From JANWWM01 sp046292465 (lineage in GTDB: Bacteria > Bacteroidota > Chlorobiia > Chlorobiales > Thermochlorobacteraceae), in contig JBKBRB010000015.1 of the NCBI GenBank assembly GCA_046292465.1, positions 1 through 60,597 of the forward strand: a stretch of DNA of 60,597 nucleotides, read 5' to 3'. A model generated the notes under the pieces. It saw only the letters and a list, made by a program, of their open reading frames with translations, ran no database searches and was not told the origin of the DNA. Positions within the stretch are counted from its first letter, which is position 1; each line of letters starts with the position of its first letter. A program made the position numbers and the translations under genes. Positions 1-8,253 of this stretch are shown here, one piece after another.

Positions 1-508
1 GCTCAATCAAATCTAATTCAATCACGCTGGCTTTTTGTGCCAACTTTCGCGCTTGGACTTCGGCGCGCTTCTCTGAGGCAATCAGCAACTTGAAGAGTTC
101 AACGGCGATAGCCTCCGAATCAGGCAACTCGTCCAAATATACGCGCTTGATACGGTTGAGTTCAAGTAAGTCAGAATATGCGTCAATCTGTTTCTGCTCA
201 ATGCTTCGCGAGGGATACATCACAACGGCTTGCCACTTTGCGGTCGGATACTGTTTAAGGTAAAGGAAAATTTCGGCGAAGAATCGGGCGTAGAATTGTT
301 CGTCGGTCTGAAATTGTGCTTCAACGAAATAGGTAACATCGTCAGCAGAAGTTGGGATGAAGACACCGTCAATGCGAAAGGCTGTTTCTTTGAGTTCAAC
401 GGATTGGAACTGGTAGCGTGAAGCATCGTCGGGATTTCTGCCGATGAGCGAGAAAAAGCCTTGGGGTGCAAGTTGCAGGAGCAAATAAACAAGTTTATCG
501 GTGTGCAT
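1..508 (-). CDS. Rpn family / DUF2887 putative nuclease, 3' end cut by window edge
   Basis: Reading the minus strand from the ATG at 508-506 gives 169 codons that stay open to base 1, so the C-terminus lies outside the window. The product starts MHTDKLVYLLLQLAPQGFF and continues with RIDGVFIP and a VEAQFQ...FYARFFAEIFLYL segment. This is the pattern I know from DUF2887 proteins, a branch of the PD-(D/E)XK Rpn/transposase-like nuclease group common in cyanobacteria and also found in Chlorobi. The D of RIDGVF and the EAQ fit the D...ExQ nuclease core. Several of these proteins are accessory, variably present genes. The family call is from recalled sequence patterns and the molecular role is not established. 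Confidence 0.7.
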   Translation of the reverse strand, partial: MHTDKLVYLLLQLAPQGFFSLIGRNPDDASRYQFQSVELKETAFRIDGVFIPTSADDVTYFVEAQFQTDEQFYARFFAEIFLYLKQYPTAKWQAVVMYPSRSIEQKQIDAYSDLLELNRIKRVYLDELPDSEAIAVELFKLLIASEKRAEVQARKLAQKASVIELDLIE

Positions 509-763
509 GAAGCGAGTTAGGTAAATTGTAGGAAGTTACAGATGAAGTGAGTGCGAACAAAGTGAAGAATCCATCATATACTCGTTACTCATTAGAATTG
601 GATTCTTCATTCGCTTCGCTCCATTCAGAATGACCAAGTCGTTCATCATTACTCACTACTCATTACCACTATTGCCTACCTCTGAAACTTACGCTATCTT
701 CCATGCTTACTTGAAACCACAAATTTCAGACTATCGATTCCGAAAAATTCAGTCGATTAATAG
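509..763. other. intergenic region with short direct repeats
   Basis: The stretch lies between the divergent DUF2887-like gene and the RNase G gene, so it should hold promoters for both. It contains a REP-like inverted repeat (listed separately) and two near-identical short direct repeats, ACTCGTTACTCATTA near 579-593 and ACTCACTACTCATTA near 651-665. I see no convincing coding frame. No strong Shine-Dalgarno precedes the ATG at 764. Confidence 0.5.
547..625. repeat. REP-like imperfect inverted repeat
   Basis: The left arm (about 547-572) contains GAAGAATCC and the right arm (about 600-625) begins GGATTCTTCATTCGCTTCGC. The arms are imperfect reverse complements: the nine bases GAAGAATCC / GGATTCTTC match exactly and GAACAAAGTG partly matches CATTCGCTTC. 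The phrase GATTCTTC...TTCGCTTCGCTC...AGAATGAC resembles dispersed intergenic repeats seen in many bacterial genomes. Calling it a repeat family rests on resemblance, since only one copy lies in the window. Confidence 0.45.
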
Positions 764-2431
764 ATGAAGAAACAGATTTTAATGAACCAACAAGGCGACG
801 AAATTCAAGTTGCGATTGTTGAAGACGGAAGACTTGCAGAATTGTTCATTGATAGACCAGACCGCTCGCGAACCGTTGGCGATATTTACTTAGGGCGTGT
901 GCAAAAAGTCGTTGAAGGGTTGCAAGCCGCCTTTATTGACATTGGTCAGGAGCAAGATGGGTTTTTGCACTTTTCCGATGTGGGCACAACGGGCGAAGAC
1001 TACCGCGCGCTTGTCGGCGATGACTTCGACGAAGACGATGAAGAAGATGATGACGAGGAGATTCAACCGGCACAGCAACCGCAAGCCAAAAACCGTCCGC
1101 AACAAAATGGACAAGGAGGCGCGGCAACCGCACAAGAGCGACGCGCTGACGCCCTACGCGAAAAGCGACAATCCTACACACAAATGATTGCGGGCAAACT
1201 CAAGCCCAACGATAGCATTTTAGTGCAGGTTATCAAAGAGCCGATTAGCACCAAAGGCTCACGGCTCACAAGCGATATTACGATTGCAGGGCGATTTATG
1301 GTGCTTCTGCCGTTTGGACAGGGCAGCATTGCTGTCTCAAAGCGCATTATGAATCGGCGTGAGCGTAAGCGGCTCAAAGGCATTGTGCGCTCGATGCTTC
1401 CGAACCGAAACTTTGGTGCGATTATCCGAACCGTTGCTGAAGAGCAAGATGAACAGTTGCTTCGAACTGACTTAGAAATTTTGCTCAATAAGTGGAAGCA
1501 AATTGAGGAAGCCGTTAAGTCGTCGCAACCGCCGAAACTCATTTTCAAAGAAGATAGCCTTGTTGCTTCTGCCTTGCGCGACTACATGAACGAAGATGTG
1601 AATGAAATTGTGACCAATTCGCCTAGCATTCACAGAGAAATAATAAGTTTTGTTCGTTGGGCGGCGCCTGAAATGGAAAAGAAAGTTCAACTTTACAAAG
1701 GTCGCTTGCCGCTCTTTGAAAGTTACGGCATTGCTAAGGATGTGGAGTCGATTTTCTCGCGTAAGGTGTGGTTGAAATCGGGCGGGTATTTGATTATTGA
1801 GCACACTGAAGCGATGGTTGTGATTGATGTCAATAGTGGACGCTTCGCTGCCAAGCGCGAACAGGAAGAAAATTCACTGCGCACCAATTTGGAAGCTGCC
1901 AAAGAAATTGCACGGCAACTACGCTTGCGCGACATTGGTGGCATTATCGTTGTTGATTTTATTGACTTGCTCGATGAGCGCAATGCGAAAAAAGTCTATG
2001 AGACCATCAAACAAGAATTTCGTCGCGACCGCGCTAAATCGAACATCTTGCCGATGTCAGATTTCGGCATTATGCAAATCACCCGCGAGCGTGTGCGTCC
2101 GAGTTTGATGCAGCGCATGGGCGACCAATGCCCGGCGTGCGGCGGCACAGGTATCGTTCAAGCGCGAAAGACGACCGTGCACCAAATTGAGCGATGGCTA
2201 CGCAAATTCGCCCTCAACACCAAAGGCGGATTCCAAAAACTTGACCTCTACATCAGCCCGACCTTGATCGAGCCGCTCTACAAAGACCAGCAATTAAAGC
2301 CCGAATACAAGTGGTTTCTGCAACACCTTGTGTTTGTGAAAGTCAAACAAGATGAGAGTTTGCGGAGCGACGACTTCCGATTTGTTCTGCCTAAAACTGG
2401 CGTCGACATCACACAAGAATTTTCACTTTAA
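764..2431 (+). CDS. rng: ribonuclease E/G family endoribonuclease (RNase G)
   Basis: 555-residue single-strand-specific endoribonuclease expected to process rRNA and turn over mRNA in the cytoplasm. The N-terminal S1 RNA-binding domain (about 36-150, with VGDIYLGRVQKVVEGLQAAF) is interrupted by a strongly acidic, Gln-rich insert at about 86-125. The catalytic DNase I-like domain carries the metal-binding aspartates in IDVNSGRF (Asp355) and VVDFIDLLD (Asp398). The Zn-link motif CPACGGTG (Cys456, Cys459) would hold the dimer together. It lacks the long C-terminal scaffold of E. coli RNase E, so RNase G is the better name. It is first in a tightly packed run with dapD five bases downstream. Confidence 0.93.
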   Translation: MKKQILMNQQGDEIQVAIVEDGRLAELFIDRPDRSRTVGDIYLGRVQKVVEGLQAAFIDIGQEQDGFLHFSDVGTTGEDYRALVGDDFDEDDEEDDDEEIQPAQQPQAKNRPQQNGQGGAATAQERRADALREKRQSYTQMIAGKLKPNDSILVQVIKEPISTKGSRLTSDITIAGRFMVLLPFGQGSIAVSKRIMNRRERKRLKGIVRSMLPNRNFGAIIRTVAEEQDEQLLRTDLEILLNKWKQIEEAVKSSQPPKLIFKEDSLVASALRDYMNEDVNEIVTNSPSIHREIISFVRWAAPEMEKKVQLYKGRLPLFESYGIAKDVESIFSRKVWLKSGGYLIIEHTEAMVVIDVNSGRFAAKREQEENSLRTNLEAAKEIARQLRLRDIGGIIVVDFIDLLDERNAKKVYETIKQEFRRDRAKSNILPMSDFGIMQITRERVRPSLMQRMGDQCPACGGTGIVQARKTTVHQIERWLRKFALNTKGGFQKLDLYISPTLIEPLYKDQQLKPEYKWFLQHLVFVKVKQDESLRSDDFRFVLPKTGVDITQEFSL

Positions 2432-2436
2432 GAATC

Positions 2437-3294
2437 ATGCACAGTATTGAGATTTTGAAATCTGAAATTGAACGGCTTTCGCAATTAGGCATCGATGCGC
2501 TTCGGCACGAGCGCGAAGTCCGCCCGTTCTTCGATGAATTTCTCAATCGGTTGAATCACGGCGAGTTTCGTTCTGCAGAAAAAGTAAATGGGAAGTGGGT
2601 CGTCAATCACTGGGTTAAGCAAGGGATTTTGCTGGGATTTCGTTTGGGAGAGATGCGGAAAGTGGAAGTCGGCAATGAGCCGAAACAACTCACGTTTATT
2701 GACAAAGACACCTTTCCGGTGCGGCATTATCAAGAGAGCGACCGAGTGCGCATTGTGCCGGGTGGCACGGCAATTCGAAGCGGGGCGTATCTTGCGCCGT
2801 CAGTGGTGGTGATGCCGCCTGCCTACGTGAATGTCGGCGCGTTTGTCGACGAGGGCACGATGATTGATTCGCATGCGCTGGTAGGTAGTTGTGCACAAGT
2901 CGGAAAGCGCGTCCATCTTTCGGCAGGGTCGCAATTAGGCGGCGTGCTCGAGCCTATTGGCGCAATGCCTGTGATTATTGAAGACGATGTGATGATTGGC
3001 GGAAATTGTGGCATCTACGAAGGCACAATTGTCGAAGAAAAAGCCGTTATTGGAACCGGTGTGATTTTGAACGGCTCAACGCCTGTTTATGACATCGTTA
3101 ATCAAAAAATTTTACGAAAGACCGCCGAAGAGCCGCTTGTCATTCCGAAAGGTGCCGTTGTGGTAGCAGGGGCAAGAGCCATTAAAAATGCGTTCGCCGA
3201 GTCGCACGGGCTTTCCATTTACACACCGATAATCATCAAGTATCGAGACGAAAAGACGGACAAGGCAACTTCTTTGGAGGAGTTACTGAGATAA
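2437..3294 (+). CDS. dapD: 2,3,4,5-tetrahydropyridine-2,6-dicarboxylate N-succinyltransferase
   Basis: 285-residue acyltransferase that moves succinyl from succinyl-CoA to tetrahydrodipicolinate, the committed step of the succinylase branch of lysine and meso-diaminopimelate synthesis. The start MHSIEILKSEIERL, the FRLGEMRKVE region and the left-handed beta-helix hexapeptide repeats (about 105-250, for example GAFVDEGTMIDSHALVGSCAQVG) are typical of DapD trimers. Length matches the family (about 275). It follows rng by five bases. A lysine-degrading aminotransferase lies downstream on the other strand, so lysine synthesis and breakdown genes are close together. Confidence 0.95.
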   Translation: MHSIEILKSEIERLSQLGIDALRHEREVRPFFDEFLNRLNHGEFRSAEKVNGKWVVNHWVKQGILLGFRLGEMRKVEVGNEPKQLTFIDKDTFPVRHYQESDRVRIVPGGTAIRSGAYLAPSVVVMPPAYVNVGAFVDEGTMIDSHALVGSCAQVGKRVHLSAGSQLGGVLEPIGAMPVIIEDDVMIGGNCGIYEGTIVEEKAVIGTGVILNGSTPVYDIVNQKILRKTAEEPLVIPKGAVVVAGARAIKNAFAESHGLSIYTPIIIKYRDEKTDKATSLEELLR

Positions 3295-3323
3295 ACAACA
3301 TTACAAACAAAGGGGGGTAAGAA

Positions 3324-4199
3324 ATGTGCCGATTAGGAATTTATCGTGGTAAGCCGATTACGCTCAAACGCTTCATCTTTGAGCCGCCACACAACTTTGT
3401 CGAGCAAGCTCGCTCACCACGCGAAATGATTATCACGCCTATCAATGTCGATGGCTATGGTTTGGCATGGTATAACCGCGACCTTCACCCCGAGCCTGCG
3501 GTCATGAAATCCGAAAAGCCGTTTTGGCACGACATTAACGCGGCAAGCATTTCTGGGAAAATTGTCTCGGATAACATTTTCATGCACATTCGCGCCGCCT
3601 CGCCCGGCTTGCCTGTCCACCAAGCCAACGCGCATCCGTTTCAATTCAAAGAGCAACTTTTCATGCACAATGGCATCGTAAGCGACTTCAAAAAGGGCTT
3701 CATGCGCTCGATTCGACAAATGATTTCCGATACCTTTTATCCGCACCTACAAGGCACAACCGATTCCGAACATATCTTCAATTTGTATCTCACCATTCGT
3801 GAAGAACAGCCTAAACTCACCATGCGCGAGGCGGTGCTTGAGCTCTTTGAGCGGCTGAACCATCTCGGGAAAAAACATGAGGCGGATTTAATCCTAAACT
3901 TCGGCTTTAACGACGGCATAACCACAATTGCAACTTGCTACACCAACATTGATAAATCTGCCACGCTTTACTACACCACTTCCAGTCCGTTCTTTCCTGA
4001 TGCTATCGTTGTGGCTTCCGAGCCGCTCGATTATCGCGACCCAAGTTGGAAGAAGTTTCCAGTCAATCATTTGATAGAAATTAGCAGTGCAAGTCACTTT
4101 GAGTTTGCACCGATTCCAAATCCGTTCTTCAAAGAAGGTGCATTGCCAGCAGCGAAGCCTGTTACGCTGAAAATCTCAATGCCAACTGAAGCCGATTAA
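3324..4199 (+). CDS. class II glutamine amidotransferase (YafJ/GATase_4 type)
   Basis: 291 residues beginning MCRLGIY. Cys2 is exposed after removal of Met1 and is the N-terminal nucleophile that hydrolyses glutamine in class II amidotransferases. NVDGYGLAWY, HIRAASPGLPVHQANAHPF and QLFMHNGIV are the expected Arg, Asn and Gly oxyanion/substrate segments. No second synthetase or isomerase domain is fused, so the ammonia acceptor is unknown; relatives include YafJ and the EgtC hydrolase of ergothioneine synthesis. A purine-rich AAAGGGGGG Shine-Dalgarno precedes ATG 3324. The gene sits 29 bases after dapD and 3 bases before rlmB. Confidence 0.85.
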   Translation: MCRLGIYRGKPITLKRFIFEPPHNFVEQARSPREMIITPINVDGYGLAWYNRDLHPEPAVMKSEKPFWHDINAASISGKIVSDNIFMHIRAASPGLPVHQANAHPFQFKEQLFMHNGIVSDFKKGFMRSIRQMISDTFYPHLQGTTDSEHIFNLYLTIREEQPKLTMREAVLELFERLNHLGKKHEADLILNFGFNDGITTIATCYTNIDKSATLYYTTSSPFFPDAIVVASEPLDYRDPSWKKFPVNHLIEISSASHFEFAPIPNPFFKEGALPAAKPVTLKISMPTEAD

Positions 4200-4202
4200 G
4201 CG

Positions 4203-4964
4203 ATGCAAACTGAATCCATAAGCAAAGAGGTCGTCTATGGACGCAACGCCGTTGCAGAACTGCTGAACGCGAATCCCGACCGCATTTCAAAAATTTATTT
4301 CCAGTTCAACACGAGCGAAAAGCGGATACTTGAACTCTTCATCAAGGCGAAACAGCATCAAATTTCTATCGGCAAAGCCAGCAATCAGAAACTCGGCGAC
4401 CTTGCCAAAACAAACAAGCACCAAGGCGTTGTCGCGCTTATCACCGATGTGAAGATGATGGAGCTCGACGACCTGCTTCAAGACGAATCGTTGAAACCGT
4501 TTTTCTTCGTTTTGCTCGATAACCTCGAAGACCCGCACAACTTGGGCGCAATCATTCGCACCGCCGAATGTGCAGGCGCAACCGCAATTTTACTTCCGAA
4601 AGACAACGCCATTCCGATTAACTCGACCGTTCATAAAACCTCTGCAGGTGCCGTCTCGCACGCACGGCTCTGCCGAATCGGCAATGTGGCACAGACGATT
4701 GAACGGCTCAAAAAGCAAGGCGTGTGGGTGGTTGGAACGGACATGAAAGCCAAGAAAACTTATACCGAGTTTGATTTCACGATGAACGTGTGCATCGTTA
4801 TCGGTTCGGAAGGCAAAGGCATGAGAGACCTTGTGAAAAAAAGTTGTGATGAGTTGGTTTCAATTCCGATGCGCGGCAAAACGAGTTCGCTAAACGCAAG
4901 CGTTTCCGCCGCAATTATGCTTTATGAAGTGGTTCGGCAACGTCAACATTCAAGCAAGCCATGA
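4203..4964 (+). CDS. rlmB: 23S rRNA (guanosine-2'-O-)-methyltransferase RlmB / SpoU family
   Basis: 253-residue SPOUT methyltransferase predicted to 2'-O-methylate a guanosine in 23S rRNA (G2251 in E. coli). The N-terminal substrate-binding domain begins EVVYGRNAVAELL. The knotted catalytic domain shows motif 1 NLGAIIRTAECAG, motif 2 VIGSEGKGM and motif 3 SIPMRGKTSSLNASVSAAI. Length matches RlmB/TrmH homologues. The next gene starts inside its stop codon region with a 4-base ATGA overlap, indicating translational coupling. The exact target nucleoside cannot be read from sequence. Confidence 0.9.
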   Translation: MQTESISKEVVYGRNAVAELLNANPDRISKIYFQFNTSEKRILELFIKAKQHQISIGKASNQKLGDLAKTNKHQGVVALITDVKMMELDDLLQDESLKPFFFVLLDNLEDPHNLGAIIRTAECAGATAILLPKDNAIPINSTVHKTSAGAVSHARLCRIGNVAQTIERLKKQGVWVVGTDMKAKKTYTEFDFTMNVCIVIGSEGKGMRDLVKKSCDELVSIPMRGKTSSLNASVSAAIMLYEVVRQRQHSSKP

Positions 4965-5875
4965 CTGAATTTGTGAGAAAACCGCTCCGCGCATTGTTTC
5001 GGGCGGCGACACGGTTTTATCCGCGTGAGCACGGCAAGTATTCAATCTTGATGAAAATATATTTCCCGTATCTTGCGCCTGTTCCGCCCTCAAAAGAAGT
5101 GGTCTTGCTCAATAGCGGAATCCGAATGGAATTAGAACTCAATGAGTATTTGCAATCGCAACTTTACCTCTTTGGAACCTTCGAGCCAGCGACGGTCAAG
5201 GTGCTAAAACAAATGGTGAAAGCAGGCGATACCGTGTTGGATATTGGCGCGAACGTTGGTTACATCGCATTAGAAATGGCAAAGTGTGTCGGCAGTTCGG
5301 GTAAAGTTTTTGCTTTCGAGCCCGATGAAAAGAACTTTAACTTGCTCAAACGCAATCTCGAGCTAAATCCCGATTGCAACATCGAGCCGATTGCATGCGC
5401 CGTCTCTGAAACCAATGCACCGATTCGGCTCTACAAATCAACGGTTGATTTTAACAACAGCGCACACTCGACCTTGCCGAGCGAAAAACATTCAACCGAT
5501 TTTATCGAGATTCCGACGACGACGATTGACAACTTCGTTCAAGAGAACAAGATTCAAAAAATTGATGTCATTAAAATCGATATCGAAGGCGCGGAAATGA
5601 GCGCGTTCAAAGGTATGCGCCAAACGCTTTCTCGCTTTCGCCCGATTGTGCTTTCTGAACTTTGCGCCGAGCATCAATCCCGTGCAGGCTACACCACGCA
5701 AGCCGTCAAAGAGTGGATGGCGACGACCTTTCAGATGCAGGCGTTCAAAGTCGCTGAATCTGGAACGCTGCACAAGGTTTCTCTCGCGGAAGAACACCTC
5801 GCCGACAACATCGTTTTTATCCCAAACGAGCGCATTCCTGAATTTCAAGCACTCATAACCAAGAACGAACGATGA
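4961..5875 (+). CDS. FkbM family SAM-dependent methyltransferase
   Basis: 304 residues. The SAM-binding motif I is VLDIGANVGYIAL (about 93-105), followed by the FAFEPDEKNFNLLKRNLELN acidic loop and, further on, IDVIKIDIEGAEMSAFKGM, the signature of the FkbM methyltransferase domain. Such enzymes methylate hydroxyls of sugars or polyketides and often sit in surface-polysaccharide clusters. It overlaps rlmB and the next methyltransferase by 4 bases each. Substrate unknown; the glycosyltransferase and flippase further on make a glycan target likely. A second FkbM gene lies at 52903. Confidence 0.88.
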   Translation: MTEFVRKPLRALFRAATRFYPREHGKYSILMKIYFPYLAPVPPSKEVVLLNSGIRMELELNEYLQSQLYLFGTFEPATVKVLKQMVKAGDTVLDIGANVGYIALEMAKCVGSSGKVFAFEPDEKNFNLLKRNLELNPDCNIEPIACAVSETNAPIRLYKSTVDFNNSAHSTLPSEKHSTDFIEIPTTTIDNFVQENKIQKIDVIKIDIEGAEMSAFKGMRQTLSRFRPIVLSELCAEHQSRAGYTTQAVKEWMATTFQMQAFKVAESGTLHKVSLAEEHLADNIVFIPNERIPEFQALITKNER

Positions 5876-6660
5876 TTGAAACCTCTAATGAGAAACTCAA
5901 ATCTACCGTTCACGATTATTGGAACGCACAACCATGCGGCACACAATTCACAAGCGACCAACGCGGCACGAAAGAATTTTTCGAGTCCGTTGAAGCGCAT
6001 CGCTACGCTATGCAACCTTACGCCGAATCCCTTTGTAAATTCAAGGCGTTTCGCGGAAAAGTCTTGCTCGAGATTGGTTGCGGATTGGGCACGGATTCGC
6101 TTCAGTTTGCTCGCAATGGGGCTATTGTTACCGGTGTAGATTTGACCGAAGAAAGCGTTGCCCTTGCACAAAAACGGTTTGACCTTTACGACATCAACGG
6201 CACATTCCGAACTGCTGACGCCGAAAACTTACCTTTCGCCGATAATTCGTTTGATGTGGTGTATTCCTTCGGTGTTTTGCACCACACGCCGAACACACAA
6301 AAAGCTATTGATGAAGTTTATCGTGTGCTTAAACCCGGTGGCGAAATCGTCATCATGCTTTATCACAAGCACTCGCTTCATGTGTGGTTGGGCGTGCCGC
6401 TCTATTTCCTGTATGGCTTAACGAAAGGCAAATTTTGGGGCTACGACGAATGGGTGCGCATTTACGACGGCAAACAAAATCCGCTCGGCAAAGCCTATTC
6501 TCGTGGCGAGTTAAGAAAGATGTTTTCAAAGTTCAATGAGGTGAATTTCAAAGTATGTGATAACATTCGTCCGCGATTTCCAAAGTGGCTGAACGCGCTC
6601 AATCAAGCCTTGTTTGCAAGTTGGGCGGGATTTTACATCATGATTTATGGCAAGAAGTAA
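5872..6660 (+). CDS. class I SAM-dependent methyltransferase
   Basis: 262-residue Rossmann-fold methyltransferase. Motif I is VLLEIGCGLGTDSLQFA (about 65-80), the acidic ribose-binding residue sits in VTGVDLTEESVALA, and NSFDVVYSFGVLHHTPN plus VLKPGGEIVIMLYHKHS complete the Methyltransf_11 pattern. The C-terminal part (WLGVPLYFLYGLTKGKFWG...) is hydrophobic and suggests contact with a lipid-linked or membrane substrate. It overlaps the genes on both sides (4 and 14 bases), which places it in the same transcript as the glycan genes. Acceptor unknown. Confidence 0.87.
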   Translation: MIETSNEKLKSTVHDYWNAQPCGTQFTSDQRGTKEFFESVEAHRYAMQPYAESLCKFKAFRGKVLLEIGCGLGTDSLQFARNGAIVTGVDLTEESVALAQKRFDLYDINGTFRTADAENLPFADNSFDVVYSFGVLHHTPNTQKAIDEVYRVLKPGGEIVIMLYHKHSLHVWLGVPLYFLYGLTKGKFWGYDEWVRIYDGKQNPLGKAYSRGELRKMFSKFNEVNFKVCDNIRPRFPKWLNALNQALFASWAGFYIMIYGKK

Positions 6661-7069
6661 CTTGAACTTACTTCTCCTTGTAAGCGGAAACGGCGCGAAA
6701 ATTCTGCAAGCAAATGGGCTTTCTCAAAGTGAAACCGATATTATCAAAATTGACGAAAAAGCATTCGCGTCACCAAAAAATGTCTTGCGCCTTGCTCGAG
6801 CCAAGCCATACCAAGCCCTTTACTTTGGGTGCGACCGTCTTTGGGCACACCGCTTCGGCTTCATTCAAAAAGCCTTTATCGCTCTGACCACAAGACGCGG
6901 AGGAATTATCGATGAAATCGGCACAAGGTCTTCATACAAGACCGCGCAGTTTCTTCTGGTGGAAACGCCGCTGTTTATTTGGGAAGTGCTGGTAAGCACG
7001 CTTGTTGTCGTTTGGTTCTACATTCAGATATTTCTCGATAAACGCGCCTTGTGCAATAGCCGCCGATGA
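6647..7069 (+). CDS. hypothetical protein, membrane-anchored C-terminus
   Basis: 140 residues that I do not recognise. The start overlaps the previous methyltransferase by 14 bases and the end overlaps the GT4 gene by 4 bases (ATGA), so it is very probably translated. Residues 1-105 look soluble and mixed alpha/beta (LLLLVSGNGAKILQANG near the start); residues about 104-128 form one hydrophobic helix (FLLVETPLFIWEVLVSTLVVVWFYI), followed by a short basic tail. The position between methyltransferase, glycosyltransferase and flippase suggests a role in glycan assembly at the membrane. No catalytic motif is evident. Confidence 0.7.
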   Translation: MARSNLNLLLLVSGNGAKILQANGLSQSETDIIKIDEKAFASPKNVLRLARAKPYQALYFGCDRLWAHRFGFIQKAFIALTTRRGGIIDEIGTRSSYKTAQFLLVETPLFIWEVLVSTLVVVWFYIQIFLDKRALCNSRR

Positions 7070-8253
7070 AGGTGTTTTTTCTTAGAACGGAATACTTCGG
7101 AGCCACAACAGAAGGCGGTTCGCTTGCGGTTACGAAAGGCTTTACTGATGGATTGTTACAACTCGGTCATGAGGCACTTGTTGCGGCAAATCGCACGCTT
7201 CCTCTTTCTCAAAAGGTCAAGCAATACACAATCCCTTACCCTGAGATCTTTAAGAATTTGCCCGAAGTGCTGTTTTTTCCTTATAACCGAAAATCGTTTC
7301 GCGAAGCCAAAAAAATTATTGAGCGAGAACAGCCCCAATTTCTCTACCAACGCCACAGCATTTTCAATTATGCAGGGGCACTCCTGAAGCGCGAGACAGG
7401 GATTCCGTTTCTGTTGCAAGTTGAGGGGTCGGAAGTATGGGTGAAAAAAAATTGGGGAAAGGCATATTTCACCAAAGCGTTGGAATGGTCGGAAGAAATT
7501 CAACTTGAGCAAGCCGATGCGATTGTGGTCGTTTCGTCCGCGTTGAAGTCGCAACTGATTGAACTTGGTGTGCGTGCCGAAAAAATCACAGTGATTCCAA
7601 ATGGCGTCGATGCGGCGCGATATTCCCCTGATGTTTCCGGTGAAGCCGTTCGCAAGAAATTAGGATTGGAAGAAAAATTCGTGATTGGCTATGCAGGTAC
7701 ATTCGGGCATTGGCATGGCATTACCGTGCTGGCAAATGCGGTGAAAGAAGTAGTTAGAAAAATTCCAAACGCGCATGTGCTCCTGATTGGTGACGGCGTT
7801 CTGCGCGGCGAAGTCGAGGATATTTTAGACAGAGACAGCGTTCGACAAAAAGCAACCATCACAGGAATGATGCCGAGTGATGTAGTGCCCGAATACCTTG
7901 CCGCCTGTGATGTGCTCGTGATTTCCGCAATCAACAATCCCGATGTGCCATTCTTCCAAAGCCCAATCAAACTGTTTGAGTATATGGCAATGCAAAAGCC
8001 GGTTGTTGCCTCGTGCGTCGGTCAAATTCAAGAAGTAATTCAAGACGGCATCAATGGATTGCTCGTGCCCGAAAACAATCCGTCGGAACTTGCTGAAGCA
8101 CTTTGCCGACTTGCAAAAGATGAACCGCTTCGCGAAAGCCTTGCAAAAGCGGCTCGGCGCGACGCAGTTGAAAAATACTCATGGCAAGAAAATGCACGCG
8201 CTGTTTTGAAGGTCTATGAAACCGTCGTGGCACAACTTCACCAAAGGGGCTGA
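7066..8253 (+). CDS. glycosyltransferase family 4
   Basis: 395-residue retaining GT-B glycosyltransferase. The N-terminal acceptor domain begins MKVFFLRTEYFGATTEGGSL. The C-terminal nucleotide-sugar domain starts near residue 180 after VIPNGVDAARYSP and contains the donor-binding E-x7-E region in SPIKLFEYMAMQKPVVAS, plus GLLVPENNPSELAEAL. It probably adds one sugar to a lipid-linked oligosaccharide on the cytoplasmic face. Its TGA shares a base with the flippase ATG (TGATG), indicating coupling. Sugar and linkage cannot be inferred. Confidence 0.92.
   Translation: MKVFFLRTEYFGATTEGGSLAVTKGFTDGLLQLGHEALVAANRTLPLSQKVKQYTIPYPEIFKNLPEVLFFPYNRKSFREAKKIIEREQPQFLYQRHSIFNYAGALLKRETGIPFLLQVEGSEVWVKKNWGKAYFTKALEWSEEIQLEQADAIVVVSSALKSQLIELGVRAEKITVIPNGVDAARYSPDVSGEAVRKKLGLEEKFVIGYAGTFGHWHGITVLANAVKEVVRKIPNAHVLLIGDGVLRGEVEDILDRDSVRQKATITGMMPSDVVPEYLAACDVLVISAINNPDVPFFQSPIKLFEYMAMQKPVVASCVGQIQEVIQDGINGLLVPENNPSELAEALCRLAKDEPLRESLAKAARRDAVEKYSWQENARAVLKVYETVVAQLHQRG

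Noticed and set aside
230..421. 63-codon plus-strand frame opposite the DUF2887 gene
   Set aside because: It mirrors the minus-strand coding frame, which has recognisable family motifs and better composition.
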